19,423 nt of DNA. It comes from CAYUMU01 sp964445985. Its GTDB lineage: Bacteria; Planctomycetota; Planctomycetia; Pirellulales; S012-138. Both the position numbers and the translations under genes were made by a program. Location: contig CAYUMU010000108.1 in the NCBI GenBank assembly GCA_964445985.1, positions 1-19,423 on the forward strand. Direction: 5' to 3'. The first letter of the stretch is position 1; each line of letters opens with the position of its first letter. The notes below the pieces were generated by a model, which saw only the letters and a list, made by a program, of their open reading frames with translations, was not told the origin of the DNA and ran no database searches. Shown here one piece after another: positions 8,701-16,045 of the stretch.

Positions 8701-8763
8701 AAGCTTGATCCGCGGCATGAAAAGGCCGTGAACCTCTTGCAATCCTGGTCTGCCAGCCCATGA
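5755..8763 (+). CDS. Secreted TPR protein with HExxH metallopeptidase (peptidase MA-like) domain
   Basis: 1002 residues from the ATG at 5755, chosen because it puts a signal peptide first (hydrophobic FVLLLAGLLAVAG, likely cleavage near residue 28); an ATG 12 nt upstream is an alternative. An open frame extending further upstream runs through a repeat and is not credible. Architecture: TPR helices from about residue 30 to 460, a gluzincin-like domain, then more TPRs to the C-terminus. HEFVH at 582-586 gives two zinc ligands and the catalytic Glu; WFTEALA supplies E603, with 16 residues between it and H586, as expected for the third ligand. The residues expected for activity are thus present. 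The substrate is unknown. It likely acts in the periplasm or at the surface. It may be co-transcribed with the MazG-like gene 94 nt downstream. Confidence 0.88.
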   Translation: MHTYPLHFRGFVLLLAGLLAVAGSHVDAAGLPEARQHLLRGRYAEAADAYRQLASEHPAEAALGLARALASQGKIDAALETLAAASEAFPVEAEPPEEAGGANVAKTQGPLPVDLLADLQAEVALLQFQRGAYDLADRAVAAALAREPDHVLARWVQAERFRVRGQLKEAEAACEWFVTFYNREQLRIQRADDLRYIALAATQAARWQRRSGDFRFVVNRLLPKALELEPDYWPAHYEVGRLFIEKYNPAQASRSLAAALQINAQAADVHAALAEEALQNYDLDVAKRSLDRAIEIQPRHALAHALQADWRLANFDHAAALASLNIAVECNPASEQVLGRLAALKLMAAGGDQQPGKPGDIRPKGVPLSTPEAIQAATAEQLLAWVAGQNPAAGEFYFTLAQRLDEARRFDLAERYYALAAERMPQLPGPQAAMGLMLMRLGREAEARKALEAAFAADPFHVRVANMLQVLDVLETYTTLETEHFIFRHDPRDALLARSAARYMEDEVYPQLCRQFGFEPTGKTLIEFFNQAKNTPGHGWFSARMLGLPYLGTVGACAGRMVAMVSPAAMPQKFNWARVLKHEFVHILNLQQTAFNVPHWFTEALAVMNEGDPRPEAWNRLLLERHRAGTLFDLDDINLGFIRPQSSDDWTLAYCQAEIYAEYMLERFGEDAIARLLEGFSDQPDTPTAIRRAFNIGAADFQQGYEAYLKRLVGQIKVAPSTSGKLSYAELVKAAASEPANVELLGELAFAELTRKQYAAARQAAEAALAAAVPPADGRAAEEGALARYVLARLKLLVGEEDAALKILEQAHDKRSPHAETLLLLAQLKGKQGDAAFAEECYVLGQRTWPQEARWSKLLAETYLAARDEVKLVEPLEHLAGLDVDDAAARKKLAQLALKRRDFQQAAQWAEQVLHIDVADAEMQRFLAVALTLLGRHAAATEAYAAAVELKPTELLWRVEWAEALRRAGRAEQAVAELQAVLKLDPRHEKAVNLLQSWSASP

Positions 8764-8857
8764 TGCCCCCATGCGTTTTGTCGTGCTGACACTTCTTCAA
8801 GCCGTGGAGCAGTGTTCGTTTTTAACCGTTTCTTTCCGCGTGTTGCAACCTCCGGCC

Positions 8858-9172
8858 ATGTCTTCCGCTCCGCTCGAATTGGGTGAATTTCAGCAGTTGA
8901 TTCGCGATATGTACTACTCCAAGGACATAGCGCGGGGGATCGACGGCACGTTCATGTGGCTGATGGAAGAGGTGGGGGAGTTGGCCTCGGCGCTGCGGAA
9001 CGGTTCGCACGAAGAACGGCTGGGCGAATTTGCCGACGTGCTGGCCTGGCTGGCCACGATTGCCAACGTGGCGGGAGTCGATTTGACCGAAGCCGTGCGG
9101 CGGAAGTACGGGTCGGGCTGTCCTGGCTGTGGGCGGTTGGTTTGCACCTGCGACGACGCGGAGAAGCCTTAG
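8858..9172 (+). CDS. MazG-like nucleotide pyrophosphohydrolase with C-terminal Cys cluster
   Basis: 104 residues from the ATG at 8858; upstream extension to 8771 is possible but adds sequence unlike the family. The all-alpha NTP pyrophosphohydrolase metal site is visible as E37-E38-x-x-E41 and E57-x-x-D60, the arrangement used by MazG/dUTPase-like enzymes that hydrolyse NTPs to NMP and pyrophosphate. After the fold ends, C88-x-x-C91 and C96-x-C98 form a small cluster that could bind zinc. It probably removes non-canonical or damaged nucleotides; the real substrate is not predictable. It sits between two large envelope-protein genes, 94 nt after one and 75 nt before the next. Confidence 0.85.
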   Translation: MSSAPLELGEFQQLIRDMYYSKDIARGIDGTFMWLMEEVGELASALRNGSHEERLGEFADVLAWLATIANVAGVDLTEAVRRKYGSGCPGCGRLVCTCDDAEKP

Positions 9173-9189
9173 CGCCGCAGGCGCGGCGC
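9172..9189. repeat. GC-rich hairpin at the MazG-like stop codon
   Basis: GCGCCGC and GCGGCGC form a perfect 7-bp stem with a 4-nt loop, starting at the last base of the stop codon. There is no T-run, so it is not a standard terminator; it may stabilise the mRNA end or be a short dispersed palindrome. Confidence 0.5.
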
Positions 9190-9247
9190 AGTCGGGGCCT
9201 GGATCGTCCTTTGCTTCCTCAATGAGCCAAGATCTCCACCGCTGGGA

Positions 9248-11512
9248 ATGAGAATAGGAATGCTGACCATTCGCAAACAATTCTGGCTGGCGCTTGCGGC
9301 GATGGTAGCCGCGCTGACGGCGATGGTAGCCGCGCTGGCTCTCGCGCCGGTGGGGGTGCAGGCCCAGGGCTCTTCTGCCCCGACGGCTGGCCCCGCCGAT
9401 GTTTACCTGAGCATTGCCGGGCTGACGGTGGGGTTTAATGGCGTTTACAAGGTAGGCGTGTGGACGCCGGTGGAGGTGGAGCTGCGCGGCGGTTCGGAGT
9501 CGCAATCGGGCCGGTTGGTGTTGGCCACGCCCGACATTGACGACGTGATGACCGAAGTGGTCTCGGAAGAAATCATTCTCGAGGGGGACGGCTCGACGAC
9601 CGTTCGCATGTTCGTTCGGTTTGGGGCCGTGCGAACCCAGCTCCGAGCAACGTTCGTTCCCCGTGCTGGCGGCACGCCGACGACCCGCATCTGGAGCCAC
9701 GACGGCGTGGGCAGTCAGAAGCTTCCGGAGGCCGTGGCCAGCCACCGTCAGTTGGTGCTTGGCGTTGGTCCCGACGTGGGGCTCGACGCCGTGGCCGCGC
9801 TGCACCGCATGCCAGACGGAACCTCGCAGTTGGCGGTTGCCAAGTTGGCCGGGGGGGAGCAGCTTCCCGAAGCGTGGTACGGGTATGAGGGCGTGGACTG
9901 GCTGGTGCTGGCGACGAGCGACGCGGCGGTGCTGGAGGGTTTTCGGCCCGCGCAGCTCGACGCGCTGGCCCAATGGGTGAATCTGGGAGGGCAGTTGCTG
10001 ATTTCGACCGGGGCGCGGGCCGAGCAGGTTTTTGCCGCTGATTCTGTGTTGGCGGAGCTATTGCCGGCCGCGTGGAACGGCCAGTCCACCGTGGTTCGTC
10101 GCACCAGCGAGTTGGAGAGCTACCTGGGCGACACGGTTCAGCCGATCTTGCTGACCGGTTCCGGGATTTCCGCGCCGCTGCTTTCGTTGCGGCGGGGGCG
10201 CATTGAAGTTCAGCAGGCGAACGCGCCGTTGGTGCTGCGCACGGCGGCGGGCTTTGGCGAAGTGGCGCTGGTGGCGCTCGATCTGGATCAACCGCCGCTG
10301 GCGGACTGGCCTACCCGCGATCGCTTTGTGAGCAAGTTGGTCGGACGATCGGCCCGAAGTACCCGCGAGTCGGGCCGCGAAGGTTCTTCTCGTTTATCGC
10401 ACAGCGGCGTGACCGATCTGAGCGGCCAGTTGCGGGCGGCGCTCGATCAATACGAGGGCGTGAACTACGTGCCCTTTGTGGCCGTGGCCCTGGCGGTGCT
10501 GGTCTATATTCTGCTGATTGGCCCTGGCGATTACTTGCTGGTGCGGCGGGTATTCAAGCGGATGCCGAGCACCTGGGTCACGTTTCCGCTGCTGGTGGTG
10601 GCGGCGAGCGTGGCGGCGTATGCGTACGCGCAAGCGAGCAAAGGCGACGCGATTCGGGCCAACCTGGTGAGTCTGGTGGATTATGATGTCGACAGCGGCC
10701 GGGTGCGCGGTTCGGCTTGGGTGGATGCGTTCAGCCCGGCGATGACTCGTTACGACGTGACCGTGCAACCTCGGCAGGCGAATGGCGAGGTGGCCGGCGA
10801 GTCGACCAGAACGCTGGTGGCCTGGATGGGCGGCCCCGGGCGGGTGCTGGGGGGGATGGACCGCACGAGCAGCCCCACGGCCTCGTTTGGCAGCTATCGC
10901 TTTGCGCCCGAGCTGAATGCCATGGAAGGGGTGCCGATACCCATTTGGGCCAGCAAGAGTTTCACCGCTCGCTGGCATGGGCAGGAGCAGGCTCCGCTTC
11001 GCGTGAATTTGAGGGCCACCGTGGGCGGCGAGCCAGAAGGCACGATTACCAATCAACTGGATATTCCCCTGAAGAACTGCCTGCTGGCCTATGGCCGCTG
11101 GGCGTATGCCATACCCGATTTGGCGCCGGGCGAGAGCATTCAGGTTGATAGCCGCACGATTCATCGCGAACTGCGCGACGAGCTGACCGGGCGCCGCACC
11201 GAGCGCGATGAGAATTCCAACAAGGTGCGCGATTACCGCCGCCCTTACGATGACGAATCGGTCGATGTGCCGACGATTTTGCAACAGATGATGTTCTATG
11301 AAGCGGCCGGCGGCCTGTCGTACACGGGGCTCTATCACCGCTACCAGCCATTCACCGACCTCAGCCGGCAATTGAGCCTGGACCGCGGCCTGCTGCTGGG
11401 GTTTGTGGAGCGGCCGGGCGCCGATTTGCTGCTCACGCCCGAGGGCGAACCCACCTGGAACCAGGCCACGCACGTGACTTGCCTGCGGTTTGTGTTTGAT
11501 GTGCGGGAGTAG
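9248..11512 (+). CDS. Membrane-anchored envelope protein with GATase1-like domain, function unknown
   Basis: 754 residues. The N-terminus is a signal sequence with an unusually long hydrophobic core containing a 7-residue duplication, ending near AQG at about residue 40. A beta-rich domain follows, then a Rossmann-like segment around 200-260 (DWLVLATS ... WVNLGGQLLIS) resembling class I glutamine amidotransferase-like folds; I see no clear catalytic Cys-His-Glu set, so binding rather than catalysis is likely. Two transmembrane helices lie at about 407-428 and 443-462 around a short loop containing GPGDYLLVRR. The last 290 residues look extracytoplasmic and beta-rich. The start could also be the ATG at 9260; neither has a good Shine-Dalgarno. 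Similar proteins occur in planctomycetes as hypotheticals. It is 75 nt downstream of the MazG-like gene. Confidence 0.8.
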   Translation: MRIGMLTIRKQFWLALAAMVAALTAMVAALALAPVGVQAQGSSAPTAGPADVYLSIAGLTVGFNGVYKVGVWTPVEVELRGGSESQSGRLVLATPDIDDVMTEVVSEEIILEGDGSTTVRMFVRFGAVRTQLRATFVPRAGGTPTTRIWSHDGVGSQKLPEAVASHRQLVLGVGPDVGLDAVAALHRMPDGTSQLAVAKLAGGEQLPEAWYGYEGVDWLVLATSDAAVLEGFRPAQLDALAQWVNLGGQLLISTGARAEQVFAADSVLAELLPAAWNGQSTVVRRTSELESYLGDTVQPILLTGSGISAPLLSLRRGRIEVQQANAPLVLRTAAGFGEVALVALDLDQPPLADWPTRDRFVSKLVGRSARSTRESGREGSSRLSHSGVTDLSGQLRAALDQYEGVNYVPFVAVALAVLVYILLIGPGDYLLVRRVFKRMPSTWVTFPLLVVAASVAAYAYAQASKGDAIRANLVSLVDYDVDSGRVRGSAWVDAFSPAMTRYDVTVQPRQANGEVAGESTRTLVAWMGGPGRVLGGMDRTSSPTASFGSYRFAPELNAMEGVPIPIWASKSFTARWHGQEQAPLRVNLRATVGGEPEGTITNQLDIPLKNCLLAYGRWAYAIPDLAPGESIQVDSRTIHRELRDELTGRRTERDENSNKVRDYRRPYDDESVDVPTILQQMMFYEAAGGLSYTGLYHRYQPFTDLSRQLSLDRGLLLGFVERPGADLLLTPEGEPTWNQATHVTCLRFVFDVRE
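9297..9337. repeat. 21-bp-period in-frame duplication in a signal sequence
   Basis: The 20-nt string at 9297-9316 recurs exactly at 9318-9337. It duplicates a hydrophobic heptad (AMVAALT/AMVAALA) in the leader of the envelope protein and lengthens its hydrophobic core. Confidence 0.85.
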
Positions 11513-11778
11513 CCGCGGCGGGGACTTCGGACATTGCACGATGGTGCGAGATTCCCGGTGATACGTCGAAGACACCGTTGCAACGGGGCGCCTCTCCACA
11601 CCCGCGCTTGGTTTAATCCAATATTCGGCATAAACTACTACGGTAATGTATCGCACGAAAAATAACTTCCCGAGTCATGAATCACGTTCGAGACTGCTTG
11701 AAATCGCGAAATCCATACCGCCGCGTCATCCCTGGCAAAGCTAGGATTAGCGGGCAAGTTGTGGGTCTCAAGGTATTC

Positions 11779-12004
11779 ATCCCGGCAGGGATCGTAGCTT
11801 ATAGCCAGGGTTTGAGCGCAGCGACAACCCTGGTTCGCGGGCCATAATCTCTGCATTCATCCTGGAAGGATGATAGCCGGTCGGAACCAGCCGCCGGCGC
11901 GGCCGCGACCCCTGGGCGGGGTCGATAGGAATTTTTCGTTGGTTTTCCGGCGGTGTCGCTTGCGCTCGGGCCGCCGGCTACGGGCTGCAAACCCCTGCGG
12001 GGTT
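11779..12004. repeat. Composite palindromic repeat (array of short hairpins)
   Basis: At least six short inverted repeats follow each other: 11779-11792 (ATCCC/GGGAT), 11805-11833 (CCAGGGTT/AACCCTGG), 11858-11872 (CATCCT/AGGATG), 11906-11924 (CGACCCC/GGGGTCG), 11947-11977 (CCGGCGG/CCGCCGG) and 11990-12004 (AACCCC/GGGGTT). All arms are exact. The wording of the element (CATCCCGGCAGGGAT, then CATCCTGGAAGGATG, then AACCCCTGCGGGGTT) matches a dispersed element that I recall from planctomycete-type genomes. No transposase is present. Confidence 0.75.
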
Positions 12005-12425
12005 CAATCCGTATGAGGCGCGTCTGCTCTCACTCAGATCGGCGCTACTTATAAGAGATGATTATATACAGATGAGATAGCACTTGCCCCCCAAGTCTAT
12101 CGGGGAAATTGGGAAGTTATTCTTCGGCCGCCGTTTATATTGACGCCGTGGGGAGCGATGCCGAAATACTCAAGCCGGGGGTCATTGAATTGGCTGGCCT
12201 GGTGTGATCCTCCCGGTCAACAATTGCACCATGCCGTGCTGAAGGGCACCGTCGAGCCAACTTCACCACTGGCACGCCCCTTTGTGGATTGGTTCTGTAG
12301 CTTGTATGAATTGTCCAGGGGGTGACAACGCGACTCCAATCGCTGGGACGAAGGCTTCCGGGCGTCGGTTTTTCTTGGTAACAAGGGCCGCCCAATTTCG
12401 CTTTGCTGGTTTCACCCGAACTTGC

Positions 12426-12431
12426 AAGGAG
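12426..12431 (+). promoter_or_regulatory. Strong Shine-Dalgarno (AAGGAG)
   Basis: AAGGAG followed by 7 nt and an ATG at 12439 is the best ribosome binding site in the window. It decides the start of the TPR gene and excludes an upstream extension to 12403. Confidence 0.85.
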
Positions 12432-12438
12432 TCATTTC

Positions 12439-14142
12439 ATGTTGAACTTGAGAACCCTCTTGTACACGGTTGGCTGGTTGGCCGCGGCGGCCAACATTTC
12501 TTGGTCGGCCGAGCCGGATTCTCTTGCGCCTACGAGCTCGGCCGGCCTATACAGCGGTTTCGAGGGCTACGCGCGGAAGGTGACCACGGACTCACCCGAG
12601 GCTCAGCGGTGGTTTAACCAGGGCATTCAATTGCTGTATGGGTTCAATCACGACGAAGCCATTCGATCTTTTGAAAAAGCCGCGGAACTGGATCCTGCTT
12701 GCGCGATGGCCTGGTGGGGTTCGGCCTATGCGCGAGGGCTGCACATCAACAACCCTTTGATGGGCGAAGAGCAAAGCCGCCTGGCGCATGAAGCGGCGCA
12801 AAAAGCGCGGCAGGCTGTTGATCATGAAACGCCCGTGGAGCGGGCCTTGGTGGCGGCCGTGAACAAGCGCTACGCCTGGCCTGCCCCGCGGGACCGCGAT
12901 CCGCTCGATCGGGCTTATGCCGACGCCATGGAAGAGGTTTGGCACCAATTCCCGCACGACGCCGACGCGGGCGCCTTGTTTGCCGAGTCGCTGATGAACT
13001 TGCAGCCGTGGGATTTATGGACGGCCGCGGGCGCGCCCAAGGGCCGCACCTTGGAGATCGTGGCCGTGCTGGAACGCACGCTCGCGCGGCATCCGCGGCA
13101 TCCGGGCGCGAACCATTTTTATATTCATGCGATTGAAGCTTCGCCCTGGCCCGAGCGGGGCACGGCCGCCGCCGAGCGGTTGCAGAACCTGGTGCCGGGC
13201 TCGGGGCATCTGGTTCACATGCCGTCGCATATTTTCATCCGCACGGGCCGTTACGCCGACGCCGCGGCCGCCAATGAGAAAGCGATTGCCGCCGACGAGG
13301 CTTACTTCAAAAAAGCGCCGGCGCCCGAATTCTATAACATTTATTTTTTGCACAACGCTCATTTTCTGGCCTATGCGGCCATGATGGAAGGCCGGTATGA
13401 AACGGCGCTGGCGGCGGCGCGTAAGATTGAGAAAACCATTCCGCGCGAGTTTCTGAAGAACTATGTGGCGGTGGCCGATGGATTCATGCCGACCGCCTTG
13501 CATGTGATGATTCGCTTTGGCCGGTGGAACGAGGTCCTGGCCGAGCCGGCTCCCGAAGATTGGCAGTTGTTCAGCCGAGCCGAGCGGCACTTTGCCCGCA
13601 GCGTGGCCTACTCGGCGCTGGGAGACACGGCGGCCGCCCAGCGTGAGATCGAGCTACTGGACGAGGTCGCGAAAGGCTTCACCGAAGACTGGAAGATGGG
13701 CAACAATTCGGCGGCGGATGTGATCGCGATTGCCCGCGACATGGCCGCGGGGGAGTTGGCGTTTCGCCAGGGCCAAACCGCGGAGGCATTCGCCCTGCTT
13801 CGCAAGGCGGTGACGATGGAGGAAGGGCTGAGTTACGACGAGCCGCCCGGCTGGATGCAACCGGTTCGGCACGCGCTGGGGGCGTTGCTGCTGGCCGATT
13901 TTCAAGGCGAAGAGGCGGAAGCCGTGTATCGGGCCGATCTGCTCCGGCACCCGAACAACGCCTGGTCGCTGCTGGGGCTTAAGCAGGCTTTGGAGCAACA
14001 AGGGAAGCAGGAGCAGGCGGCCGCGATGGAGCCGGCGGTCAAGGCCGCTTGGGCCAATGCCGACGTGGTTCCCGTGGCGAGTTGCTACTGCCACCCCAGC
14101 GCGCGCACGCCGCAACCCAAGCTAAATGCGCCCCGGCCGTAA
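12439..14142 (+). CDS. Secreted TPR protein with C-terminal CYCHP motif
   Basis: 567 residues, start fixed by the Shine-Dalgarno. Residues 1 to about 23 form a signal peptide (LLYTVGWLAAAANISWSA). TPR-like helices follow; AQRWFNQGIQLLYGFNHDEA and AIRSFEKAAELDPACAMAWW form the first clear unit. The middle has the signature GANHFYIHAIEASPWPERG and LVHMPSHIFIRTGRY, which I recognise as typical of a widespread family of TPR proteins without known function. The protein ends with SCYCHPS (C549, C551, H552), possibly metal-binding; it is CxCH, not the CxxCH of c-type haem. The role is probably protein-protein interaction outside the cytoplasm. It stands alone, with a long gap upstream and a convergent gene downstream. 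Confidence 0.85.
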   Translation: MLNLRTLLYTVGWLAAAANISWSAEPDSLAPTSSAGLYSGFEGYARKVTTDSPEAQRWFNQGIQLLYGFNHDEAIRSFEKAAELDPACAMAWWGSAYARGLHINNPLMGEEQSRLAHEAAQKARQAVDHETPVERALVAAVNKRYAWPAPRDRDPLDRAYADAMEEVWHQFPHDADAGALFAESLMNLQPWDLWTAAGAPKGRTLEIVAVLERTLARHPRHPGANHFYIHAIEASPWPERGTAAAERLQNLVPGSGHLVHMPSHIFIRTGRYADAAAANEKAIAADEAYFKKAPAPEFYNIYFLHNAHFLAYAAMMEGRYETALAAARKIEKTIPREFLKNYVAVADGFMPTALHVMIRFGRWNEVLAEPAPEDWQLFSRAERHFARSVAYSALGDTAAAQREIELLDEVAKGFTEDWKMGNNSAADVIAIARDMAAGELAFRQGQTAEAFALLRKAVTMEEGLSYDEPPGWMQPVRHALGALLLADFQGEEAEAVYRADLLRHPNNAWSLLGLKQALEQQGKQEQAAAMEPAVKAAWANADVVPVASCYCHPSARTPQPKLNAPRP

Positions 14143-14190
14143 AAGCCGGCGGGCGCTTGTTGGCTGGATGAGGTTCGTGTGGACCGCTAT

Positions 14191-14403
14191 TTAAGTCCAC
14201 TGGGTGATTTTGTTGCCGGCCTTATCGGTGAACGAACCGGTCAGGATCATGATCAGATCGATCAGCACCCACAGTCCCAAGCCGCCGAGCGTGAGAATTT
14301 GCAAGATTCCGGTGCCGACTTTGCCCACATAAAAACGGTGAATTCCCAACCCGCCCAGGAAGAAGCATAGCAGGAATGCCGGCAGGATTTTCTTGTCACT
14401 CAT
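14191..14403 (-). CDS. TM2-domain membrane protein
   Basis: 70 residues from the ATG at 14403 (MSDKKILPAF). Two hydrophobic helices (AFLLCFFLGGLGIHRFYVGK and a following LQILTLGGLGLWVLIDLIMI segment) joined by a short turn with the HRFYVGK signature are diagnostic of the TM2 domain (PF05154). In-frame ATGs at 14442 and 14469 would add a Ser-rich hydrophilic N-terminus of 13 or 22 residues; none of the starts has a clear Shine-Dalgarno. TM2 proteins are small inner-membrane proteins with no settled function. The gene converges on the TPR gene, with 48 nt between the two stop codons. Confidence 0.88.
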   Translation of the reverse strand: MSDKKILPAFLLCFFLGGLGIHRFYVGKVGTGILQILTLGGLGLWVLIDLIMILTGSFTDKAGNKITQWT

Positions 14404-15058
14404 GGACGGTTCGCTTTCGTGAGAAGTACTGGAATCTGACATGACAGACAGGGGATCGCGACAGTGCACGCTGCTGCTGGTTGTCCACCCTCAGCGCTAA
14501 CCGAGCGCAAGCGGACAGGTCCATGGGTGCGGTTCCAGTGTTGCCCTGGGTAGAATCGGAACCGATTCGCAAGACAACTACCCCAGAATTGCTACCCCAG
14601 CCAAACTCGACCGGCATCAGGCAATGGCAATCAATCTGCCGGATGATACCGCTCCGATGGGTTGGTGCCAATTGTTTTTTCCAGTCATATTTATTGAGCG
14701 CTGCGTTCCCAGCGTCCTGCGCCGCGAGCTATTAGCCCACGAATCCAGGCTTCGGTGGTCGCCTTCCGGTCATTGGCGGCGCAACCGTCAAATAAAGGCG
14801 GCGAGACGCTCGGCGGGAAACGATTTTGCCACGCGGATTCTTGGGCGAGGACGCCCCCCCAACCACGAAGTCTCCGCCGCGCTGCCTGTTCGCTAATATG
14901 GCTGGTGGGGTGGTTCTTCTTCCGGTTCGAGGGCGGTCTCGGGTAGACGCGCCCTACTCAAGGGGCCGGCGGGCCGTTACCATGCTTTGTATCTTCCCGC
15001 CGGTGACTTCTTGTGGCTCGCCCCCCCTTTCCTGTCGTTTAGGCTGCTTGGCTTTCCG
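14404..15058. other. Intergenic region between TM2 gene and psd
   Basis: 655 nt between divergent genes. It contains a 16-nt dyad at 14553-14568 and a short GGGCG/CGCCC hairpin near 14843-14856. Open frames of up to about 90 residues exist but none resembles a family or has a Shine-Dalgarno. I see no tRNA-like or riboswitch-like fold. Promoters for the TM2 gene and psd should lie here, but I cannot place them. Confidence 0.55.
14553..14568. promoter_or_regulatory. Operator-like dyad GAATCGG-AA-CCGATTC
   Basis: Two perfect 7-bp half-sites face each other across 2 bp, a geometry common for dimeric repressors and too tightly spaced to form an RNA hairpin. It lies about 150 nt upstream of the TM2 gene start and 490 nt upstream of psd, so the TM2 gene is the likelier target. 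No known regulator is recognised. Confidence 0.35.
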
Positions 15059-16045
15059 ATGTCTGACGTTGCCCCCCCGGTTCGACTTACGCCTGATCCC
15101 CTGCCCGAGAATATTCGCGGCGTGCAGCCGGGTGGCGGTTACCTGTATCGCGTGGAGTTGGCCTGGGGGAAGTGGCGGCGCTGGTATCTGAAGCGGTTTC
15201 GCCGGGGTTATGTGGCGAAGATGGCTTCCCTGCGGAGTGGCAGCGATGAAGGAGCGCCCCATGAGGTGCTTGATCCGCGCGATCTGAAATACTGCCGCAA
15301 CCAATGCACGGCCGACTGGAATCTGGCGGACGATCCTTTTCGCTGGCGGGAGAAGATTCCTTTTGCGCGGTGGGGGTTGTGCGAGTTGTTTTTGATGTCG
15401 GGATTTCTGATTGCCATGGGGGCGGCCGTGGTGTGGTTGCTGCCCGGCTTTTGGTACTTGGCGGCGATCCCTGGCCTGCTATTGGCCGAAATCGTGTATT
15501 TTTTCCGCGATCCGCGGCGGGTGGTTCCCCAGGAGGCTGGGCTGGTGGTTTCGCCCGCCGACGGCAAGGTTGTGGATATCACCCGTTTGGAGCACCACCC
15601 CTATATTAATGGCCCGGCGGTGCGGATTGGGCTGTTTTTGTCGATTTTTAATGTGCATATCAATCGGTTTCCGCTGGCGGCGCGTTGTATTCGCTTGGAA
15701 TATTCGCCGGGCAAGTATCTCAATGCCCTCAGCCCTCGCAGCGCGATTGAGAATGAGGCCTTGACCCTCTACCTGGAGGAGGAAGCGGCTCCGCACCGGC
15801 GGATTGTGGTGCGGCAGATTGCGGGAGCGATTGCCCGGCGGATTGTTTGCCAGGTTCGTTTGGGGGAGTCGCTTGCACGGGGTGAGAAGTTTGGGATGAT
15901 TAAGTTGGGATCGCGAACCGAGCTGATTCTGCCCGACGATAGTCGGTTGAGCATTTGCACCCAGCTTGGTCAATCGGTGAAGGCGGGCAGCAGCGTTTTG
16001 GCCCAGTTCGGGCAACTTTCCGCGAAGGACGACCCACGGCCATGA
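15059..16045 (+). CDS. psd: Phosphatidylserine decarboxylase proenzyme
   Basis: 328 residues. It converts phosphatidylserine to phosphatidylethanolamine at the inner membrane. Two membrane segments span about 104-146, followed by FFRDPRR (148-154), SPADGKVVDI with conserved Asp168, FNVHINR with His200, and LGS with Ser285. Self-cleavage at Gly284/Ser285 should yield a beta chain of about 284 residues and an alpha chain of about 44 carrying the pyruvoyl group. Residues 1-103 are an Arg/Trp-rich extension with no counterpart in the short 215-residue type. The start ATG at 15059 precedes MSDVAPPVRL; an upstream in-frame extension to 14987 looks non-coding. The stop overlaps the pssA start (ATGA), so the two proteins are probably coupled in translation. 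Confidence 0.93.
   Translation: MSDVAPPVRLTPDPLPENIRGVQPGGGYLYRVELAWGKWRRWYLKRFRRGYVAKMASLRSGSDEGAPHEVLDPRDLKYCRNQCTADWNLADDPFRWREKIPFARWGLCELFLMSGFLIAMGAAVVWLLPGFWYLAAIPGLLLAEIVYFFRDPRRVVPQEAGLVVSPADGKVVDITRLEHHPYINGPAVRIGLFLSIFNVHINRFPLAARCIRLEYSPGKYLNALSPRSAIENEALTLYLEEEAAPHRRIVVRQIAGAIARRIVCQVRLGESLARGEKFGMIKLGSRTELILPDDSRLSICTQLGQSVKAGSSVLAQFGQLSAKDDPRP

Larger units (their letters stand above)
11513..12438. other. Long gene-free region with composite repeat and AT-rich patch
   Basis: 926 nt. Positions 11779-12004 hold a chain of palindromes described separately. An AT-rich patch lies at about 12046-12085, unusual against the GC-rich surroundings. TATATT at 12136-12141 is a possible -10 box without a good -35. 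Open frames of 60-90 residues between 12135 and 12395 exist on both strands but show no family motif or Shine-Dalgarno, so I do not call them; the segment near 12240-12290 may be another degenerate repeat. Confidence 0.6.

Noticed and set aside
10394..11656. 420-residue minus-strand open frame across the envelope protein gene
   Set aside because: It is a shadow of the well-formed plus-strand protein with signal peptide and membrane helices, and its composition (His/Arg/Ala/Gln) is typical of antisense frames.
12135..12395. Small genes on either strand upstream of the second TPR gene
   Set aside because: Frames of 60-90 residues have no Shine-Dalgarno, no motif and overlap each other; probable repeat-derived noise.
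14131..14165. Intrinsic terminator after the second TPR gene
   Set aside because: The available stem is about 5 bp and there is no T-run.
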